64,000 bases of DNA from Neurospora crassa OR74A (Eukaryota > Ascomycota > Sordariomycetes > Sordariales > Sordariaceae). This document shows, piece after piece, positions 56,253 through 64,000 of the stretch. The notes beneath the pieces are model-generated. The model worked only from the letters and a program-made list of their open reading frames with translations. It was not told the origin of the DNA and ran no database searches. Location of the stretch: NCBI RefSeq assembly GCF_000182925.2, contig NC_026501.1, forward strand, positions 496,001-560,000, in the 5' to 3' direction. Each line of letters begins with the position of its first letter. The stretch's first letter is position 1. Both the position numbers and the translations under genes were made by a program.

Positions 56253-57919
56253 CTTGATCGGTCAATTGCGGCAGAGCTTTGTTCCGCTGTGAAACAATTC
56301 AAGTTCAGTTGTAACTGAAGCCGCTCAAAATTATGGCGGATAATGTCGGTTGATTATGTCGTCGCTTCCAGGTTTTGGCGTCCCTTCCTCTTTGTCCGAC
56401 TGTGACCTGAGCAGACGGCTGCGGTTGCCTGAATTGGTTGATGGAACCAACCGACTCGTCCGAACTCGGACCTTGTCAACACAAAGATGGAAGGTACGTC
56501 CGTAGTGTTGACGTCGCTCCGTAAGGTAGAGGTACCTCTACCTAGGTAACTCCGCGCAGTGTCGAGCAGCAGCAATGATTGCATATGCCCTGGAGAGACT
56601 GGAGATACTGCCCCTCAAGTGAAGTTGTGCATTACTGTCATCCAGTCGGGCAGGGACGGGATTTTGTTTGGATCGCGCTGACCCCTTGTAGCCGATGTGG
56701 AGAAGAAAGTTCTTTGGCCAGGAAACAGGCGCGAAAGTCGAGCGATAGCACGTGGTGGCGCCCGGTCCCCGCTACATGCTAGTTTCTTGGCTTTTCAGGG
56801 GCACGGTGGAGAACTACTGAATATGTACTTGACAGCTGCCAAATGGGTTGTGGACAGTGGCGGTCTGTTTCAACCTCCAATTCGCTGGCCGGGCAGTCGT
56901 CACAGCTTCCTCCTTCCCCCTTTTCGTTACAGTTTGGTACACAACGAACAACCTGGAAGACGGGAAACTCACAACTGAAATCGTCAACTCCCGTCCCGAC
57001 CGACTGAATCCGAGTCAGGCCCTGTCCGCTCCCTTGCTTCAAGTCCACTTTGCTTTCCTCACACCACAGTTGACCCTGCAGAATAATTCCCACCTGGCGA
57101 CAGCACGCTGCCCGTCATTTCTGTCCATTGTCTAGCGACCCCATCTTCATCACTACTCACCACGCAGTCCACGCTAGCGTACTTTTTTTGCTGCTACAGT
57201 AATTCGAGAACATCCTCAACGTTTGGAGGTCAATTGCCTTGGACCGTTCTGAGTTGTACATCGCTACCTACTCTGTTCCGGCTTCTTCGCAACTCCAGTC
57301 CGACATCTCATCGCTCCTTGTTGCATTCAGGCACCATCACGTCCTGTCTACCTACTACAACGTCCAAGTTCACTTCCCGTATAAGTCGGTATCATGTCGA
57401 ACCTCTTTTCTGGAATGTAGGTACCCGTTCTTTCTCACGCCTCTCTCTCATCTCACATGCTTGTCACTTCAGGTTCTCTCAACAACTGGCCTAGTGGGCT
57501 TTACTTGTGAGAGGCTGCAATCAAATGGTCATCGGTCATTTATGTTTCTCTGGTTTCTCCGGATCCATCTGTCTCGGTTCTGCTTTCTCACATTGCCAGC
57601 CATCACATGTCATTATTATAGAGTGATGGGTATGACGGTTTTGGTCTTGAGCTAGGTTCCTTTCAGAGTCACCCAGACACAACGGCCGCGCAGCACGCAC
57701 AGTACATATACCATCACGAGCAATATTACTGCCGTTACGTTTCAACCTTCTTTGTCCTTCATCATCCTCCAATATCCGGTCCTGAATACAAACATGTCTT
57801 GGGTTTGTCGACAGATGCTGACCCAACCAGAAATGCCCGCCTGAGAGGCACGGCAAACAAAACCACGTCAAACAAAACCCCCCCAATCACCCGCCACCGA
57901 CGATGTTCACCATCATCAT
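56253..57919. other. Divergent promoter, DNA polymerase / MOB2
   Basis: 1.7 kb. It contains a 20 bp perfect palindrome at 56524-56543 (AGGTAGAGGTACCTCTACCT) and a CT-rich stretch leading to the MOB2 start. An upstream short frame from 57794 (16 codons, then stop) would be an upstream ORF in the MOB2 leader if transcribed. Confidence 0.65.
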
Positions 57920-58964
57920 ATGCCCTCACCCAGCAACAACTCCATCTCCAGCCAGAGCTCAGCCAACCTGTCCTCCAAGCTACCGCCACTTCCTGCCTCA
58001 CCCTCACTATCTCAGTCAATCGGTATGATGGGCACTGGTGAAGAGGCCCTCAACGCCTATCATCTTCCCAGGCCACTGCCACTGTGGCTGAACCCGACGG
58101 CCGCGAAGCACATCGTCAAGGGCAACTTTATGACACTCAGCGCTAGGCCCAAGACGGTGGAGCAGGGCGAGTGGATTGCTCATCAAGGTAATTCATGATC
58201 CTTGTCTGTGACTGTTACACGTTATCGTGTCCACTGACATCATCATGTAGTGGTTGAGCATTACCGCAACTTGTGGAACTTTGTCAGAGTTGTATACGAA
58301 AAGGAAGAGGATGGAAAGTCGATTTGCAACTCCATTACCTGCCCCAGGATGTCCGCTGGAACGTAAGAACGGAAACCCCCAATGCCCATGTCGAAGCACC
58401 TCAAGGATCTGTTTTAACAGAAATGGGCACAGGAACCACTCGTACACGTGGCTAAACAGCCGCTTTGAGCCCATTGAGCTCCCAGCATATGAGTACATTA
58501 CTCTGATGCAGCGGTGGATTTCGGGCAAGATTGACGATACCAAGATGTTCCCCACCGAGGCGTCGGGGGTTTCGTTTGCGCATAACCCTCAGATTACCAC
58601 AACGGCACTTTTGACGGGTCCTGACGACTGGATCGGCAAGCGCAGCGGATTCCCCAAGGAGTTTTTCAACATTTGCCAGACCATCTTCCTCCAGATGTTC
58701 CGCGTCTACGCTCACCTTTACTGGGCCCACTTTACGGAGCCCTTCTACCATTTGAACTTGGAGAAGCAACTCAACAGCTGTTTCAGCCATTTTGTGCTGA
58801 CAGCGACCGCCCTCGATATGCTCAAGCCGGCCGAGCTTGAGCCAATGCAGCCTTTGATTGATCTCTGGGCCGCCAATGGTACCTTTCCACCGGAATCGAA
58901 GGCTTATGAGTACGCCAACTTGAAGGTTGGCACTCGCCTGATGCAGATGGCAGGCCTGGCTTAA
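57920..58964 (+). CDS. mob2: MOB2-type NDR-kinase co-activator
   Basis: There are three exons: 57920-58187, 58251-58362 and 58433-58964, with introns of 63 and 70 bp; the product is 303 residues. The second acceptor is placed at GGGCACAG because it gives SAG-T-NHSYTWLNS. MOB proteins bind and activate NDR/LATS kinases. The sequence has the zinc-binding fold with CNSITCPRMSAG, the MOB2-like LPAYEYITLMQRWISGKIDD, FFNICQTIFLQMFRVYAHLYWAHF (with His for zinc), and HFVLTATALDMLKPAELEPM. The stretch before the first intron (ARPKTVEQGEWIAHQVVEHY) and the ELPAYEY motif favour MOB2 over MOB1 or phocein. In N. crassa, MOB2 proteins partner the kinase COT1 in hyphal tip growth; that role here is inferred. 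The N-terminal 55 residues are Ser/Pro-rich. An upstream coding exon cannot be ruled out. Confidence 0.88.
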
Positions 58965-60227
58965 TTACAGGAGCATGAAGAAAACAAGGGGATGTTATGG
59001 GGAAAAACAGAGCATATCATGATGAGGCTTGTCAACATGTGGAGTATCCTGATCTATCTCGGTTATGTTGGGTTACTCTAGAGGATAGATAATGGCCATG
59101 TGTACATTGAACGGGAGTTAGATGTGGCAGGCCAGAAAAGCGATGGATGAGGAGACTAATACCAAGACGAAAAGTATCACTATATATATCTGGGCGTTTG
59201 CTGAAGGAAAATGGCTTGTCCTTACTGGGATGCTGACTCGAGAGGGCAAGGGGCAGTTAGATCTCTTAGTCGCTTGAGTGTTCGAAAGAAGGTTGAGAAG
59301 TGATGGCTCATTTATCATGGATCTGAATGGCGTTGAAAGGGAAATGCCAGATCTCTACAATACAACACCCTTCAAGATATCCAAACCCACGTTGGGGTTA
59401 CACCTGATGTCAGATACATCAATGGGAGCACGGGCTAGACCTAGCGCCAAAGTGGCAAGCACCAGGGGAGGGGGCCAGTGAGGTGGAGTGCTCCAAAAAG
59501 GGTCCAAAAGGGCCCATCAGCGGCCCAGACTGCCAAGACCGAGCTAGGCACGCCAGATCCAAAAGGGGACAAGCCTGGAGATGGGACGGCGTCGCGGGGG
59601 GCAAGAGATCGGATAATGCGATAAAGCGGTTTCAGTTGTAGTCCCCATGTTCGGGGGGCCCGGCGCGCAGACTGTACTAGTGTACTAGGTACATAGTAGG
59701 TTGTGCCAGGCGTGCCTGTCAGTGCCTGCGCGGATGTCGGACAGCCCTGTACCTACGCGTGTAAGTGAGGTGTCGGGCCCGTGTGGGTGACGACTCGGGC
59801 GGGTACTCTTGCGGGCAGGCGGGAAAGCCCCCCAGGACCCCACCCCACCCAGGAACTGCCTCCCTCTCCATCTCTGGAGCCCAGCACAACCCAAGTTGAA
59901 GTGGGGTATGGATCTGATTTGGCAACCCAATCTCTGACGGGGCCAGGCAAAAAGTTGAGGCAAGGAAAGGCCATGCTGGACCCGTCTGGGCAATTGCCAT
60001 TGCGGCACACGAAGAAAACTTCACAAGCATCAGGCTCCCCTTCGAACCTGCCTCTCCATCCTCCTTCCCACTTTTTATCTCCATCGCTGAGCTGCCCTGC
60101 AAATTTTCCAGCTTTACATTTTCCTCTTCTTTGATTCCTTTTGGTTTCTTTACACCAATTCATCTTTTATTCTTGTCTGTTTTCCCATACACAAACAGCA
60201 CCAACAGCAGCATCAACAACAGTCAAG
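58965..60227. other. Intergenic region, PRMT1 promoter
   Basis: It lies between MOB2 and PRMT1, both plus strand. A TATATATAT stretch lies near 59182 and the PRMT1 leader (from about 60060) is CT-rich. No gene is seen. Confidence 0.65.
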
Positions 60228-61653
<1,426 letters not shown>

Positions 61654-63074
61654 TATTTTATTTGATTGCAGATCTGCCGGACAAAAGTGTCGAATCGACG
61701 AGTCAAATGGACGATGCGAGCTGAAAAGCCGCCCCTTGTCCATGAGATGGTCGAAGAGATGTGGTTGAGCTCACAGTATTCACGAACGAAGCTTTTGGGG
61801 GTATTGGGAATTGCACGGCGTCTTAAAAGAGAAGGGGTTGCTTTTTAACCTGGGTTTTGTGTTTTTCATATATTTTGCTTTTTACGAACTCACTAGCGGG
61901 ACCAGGGGTTTTCTTAGATATCCAGCAGCGGAAAGGAAGCGCGCGCGGAAGAAAGAAGAGACATACATATAAGGGAACTCTCTTACTCTGTAATACACAG
62001 AGAAAACATGAGTCAATGCTTGATTAAAGCACGAAATCACAACGCGATACGTTCGGCCCGCAGGGTTGGGTGCGTGATTGCAAAAGCATCCGGAAGATAA
62101 CATCAACGGAATGCTCATAACTGATCACAATGAGATATCATGAGATAGTGATGCTGAATACTTGATGCGATACCCAACGGAGAAAGAGTTGAGTACGAGT
62201 TGTATAGTTTGTTAATTTGTTGAAAATGGAGAAATCTCGACCTATACCACAACAAGGCATGATTTTCTGATGTTCCCGTCAGACGAAGTTGAATTGAACA
62301 CCCGCACTTTAATCAACCGACCAAAGTCGAAATGAACTTTGCTGAGGTTGGTGGTAGTAAGCGCCAATCAAACAACGCATAGCCGGACGTTGAATCATCT
62401 TTGTTCGAGCTTGGTGGTTACTAAACCACCAATTCAGGCGTTCAGCGACGGAGAAAATTAAGCAAATCAAAAACACGCTGTAGCTTCATTTGGCCCCCCC
62501 ATCTTCCACTACTATCTCCGACCCCCCAACCCGCCATAACTATTACTATCATCTTCTCGCCGAAAACACCACGCTCAACGTTATCGAACGGCTAAGTGAG
62601 TTATGAAGCACGACTCGCACTGCCACCATCGTAGGGCGGAGGTGTTTACAAAGTTGTGTTGTGAAATCGTAATTGGTAGTGTTTTTGAGGGAGAGGCCTT
62701 GTTGTTCGTTATTATCTGTATATAGACTAGTACCCGCTACCTAGAATAGATGATACAGCCTAGGTAGTCTAATATGTCAATCGGCTATATATCGTTTATT
62801 CTTTAAAAAAGAAGAGATAATGGAGGCTACTAATCTAGGTAGGTAGGTAGGCAAATTACTGTGATTACCCTACATACCTAGTCCGAGGTTAGGTACATTA
62901 GTACGGTTTTTGCCAATGAAGTTTTTTGATTGATGCTTTCTGCTTAGTAGGTACCTTTTGTTTGTTTGCCAGGCGGGGATGAATTATAATAGGTACCTCC
63001 AAGGTGGTGGTAACTACCTACCTAGGTAGGTAGGTATCGATGTTGTCCTGCACTGCACTGTACTGCACGAGCGA

Positions 63075-63108
63075 AGCTAAGCTAAGCTAAGCTAAGCTAA
63101 GCTAAGCT
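63075..63108. repeat. (AGCTA)7 pentanucleotide microsatellite
   Basis: About seven perfect AGCTA units, each containing the self-complementary AGCT, so the array can pair with itself. Confidence 0.9.
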
Positions 63109-63221
63109 CACTCACTTCTGCAGCAGTTGCGTACGTACCTACATACCTAGACGGAGGTAAGTAAACAAGCAAGCAGGTTCGGAGGTTCCGAGGTTACTAG
63201 GTACGGTTGCTGTTTGACTTT

Positions 63222-63238
63222 AAGTAAGTAAGTAAGTG

Positions 63239-63275
<37 letters not shown>

Positions 63276-63296
63276 CTAACTAACTAACTAACTAAC
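63222..63296. repeat. (GTAA)n to (CTAA)n compound tetranucleotide array
   Basis: About 13 GTAA units (one with a GTGA variant) change directly into about six CTAA units. The junction keeps the TAA phase, suggesting one array in which a G-to-C variant spread. Confidence 0.9.
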
Positions 63297-63521
63297 TAGT
63301 CTAGCAAGAAGCAAGAAGCAAGAAAATAGTACAGCAAAAGTAGTGGGTATATCTGGAGGGTGATGGTCGACAGAAGAAAAAAAAATGCAAAAGAAGAGGA
63401 GGAGGAGGAAAAAAAAGAAAGAAAAGAAAGAAGACCCTAAGGTTGCAAGAACTTTTGAAATTTGAAATCTAGAAAAATCATCCCATCCCGTCGTCGTCGT
63501 ACCTTTCTGTGCTATATGAAG

Positions 63522-63553
<32 letters not shown>

Positions 63554-63858
63554 GAGAAAGAAATGGAATCCCACGGGCCGACCAAAAGATCTGCTTCAGA
63601 TCCTGTATATATCCATATAACGACGCCATACCACGCCATGCTATCAACACCAACTTTTTGCCTTTTCCCTTGATGCTTTCTTTTCCTTTTTTTTCTTTTC
63701 TTGTATATGGTTTCCCCCAAACCAGTCCAGTCCAAGGCATAATACCAACAAACCAACCACCCAACACAACCCAACACCAATATAACAAAGCAACATCATG
63801 AAAGCAAAGAACTATAGCCCATCAAACCCACCTTTAACCTCCCCATCAAAAAAGAAGC

Positions 63859-64000
63859 CTACCGACCTCCCCCACGACCCCGAGCAGGTCCCCGTCCATA
63901 CCGATACGGATCCCTTGGATCAAAGTGCTTGCCCATGAACATGGGTTGAAACGGGGGTTCCGACCTCGCCAGGCCATCCCACTCGGGTTCGCGCTCGGGA
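63859..64000 (-). CDS. C-terminal end of a Gly/Arg-rich protein (gene enters from right edge)
   Basis: On the minus strand a frame is open from the window edge to a TAG at 63861-63859. Its last 46 residues include EPEWDGLARSEPPFQPM, FMGKHFDPRDPYRYG and the end RGPARGRGGGR. The Gly/Arg-rich tail is typical of RNA-binding or ribonucleoprotein-associated proteins and is the kind of sequence that PRMT1, encoded 2.2 kb away, methylates. Too little is visible to name the family. The long purine/pyrimidine-rich stretch at 63300-63858 is probably its 3' UTR. Confidence 0.6.
   Translation of the reverse strand, partial: PEREPEWDGLARSEPPFQPMFMGKHFDPRDPYRYGRGPARGRGGGR

Larger units (their letters stand above)
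61654..63858. other. Convergent intergenic region with tandem repeats
   Basis: It lies between PRMT1 (plus) and the gene ending at 63859 (minus). Many AGGT/CCTA runs (62838-62850, 63014-63034), an AGCTA run, a GTAA/CTAA array and a poly-A run (about 63522-63546) are seen. No gene is seen. Confidence 0.7.

Noticed and set aside
57794-57844. Upstream start of MOB2 at 57794
   Set aside because: The frame stops after 16 codons and no credible intron joins it to the MOB2 frame; at most it is an upstream ORF.
63061-63296. CRISPR-like or telomeric repeat array
   Set aside because: The AGCTA and GTAA/CTAA arrays are simple microsatellites without spacers, and the unit is not TTAGGG.

Overview
This window is nuclear DNA of a filamentous ascomycete, most likely Sordariomycetes in the Neurospora/Sordaria group. 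The evidence is short introns (about 55-290 bp) with GTANGT-type donors and YAG acceptors, CAAGATGG or CACAATG start contexts, long CT-rich leaders, GC-rich codon use, and intergenic DNA full of AGGT/CCTA tetranucleotide runs and long homopolymers. The species call is inference; no rRNA or tRNA gene was found to support it.

Layout. Left end (1-2533, minus): the N-terminal part of a large unrecognised Ser-rich protein. After about 4 kb without a convincing gene comes a PAF-acetylhydrolase-like serine esterase (6599-8866, minus). A long repeat-rich stretch leads to two secreted products: an HsbA-type surface protein (12204-12941, minus) and a 70-residue secreted peptide (15867-16079, plus). Then follow an NmrA-like NAD(P)-binding protein (minus), a 1370-residue GT28 glycosyltransferase with six ubiquitin-interacting motifs (minus), and ALG12 of the N-glycan pathway (minus), which is divergent from the F-actin capping protein beta subunit (plus). 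An 8 kb gene-poor stretch (27391-35404) holds microsatellites, 39-T and 26-C homopolymers and a 302 bp element with perfect 40 bp inverted arms. Next are an NAD-dependent epimerase-like protein, a calycin-like protein, a CBS-domain protein and the mitochondrial phosphate carrier.

The most interesting locus is 45671-50674. A nucleoside-phosphorylase (PNP_UDP) protein on the minus strand and an NB-ARC-TPR NLR receptor on the plus strand are divergently transcribed from a 514 bp interval. The C-terminus of the phosphorylase and the extreme N-terminus of the NLR carry the same ~25-residue Gly/Asn-rich motif (N-G-x-I-x-G ... F-V-V-G ... S ... G-G-T ... I). That is the architecture of a fungal amyloid-signalling pair, in which a receptor templates a separately encoded effector. 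The NLR's TPR array continues downstream as a decayed remnant.

The right part holds an Ecp2-like secreted protein, a family X DNA polymerase (BRCT plus Pol beta core), a MOB2-type NDR-kinase co-activator, the type I arginine methyltransferase PRMT1, and the Gly/Arg-rich C-terminal end of a gene running in from the right edge. Most genes are independent housekeeping functions. Two neighbour pairs look functionally connected: PNP effector with NLR, and MOB2 with PRMT1.
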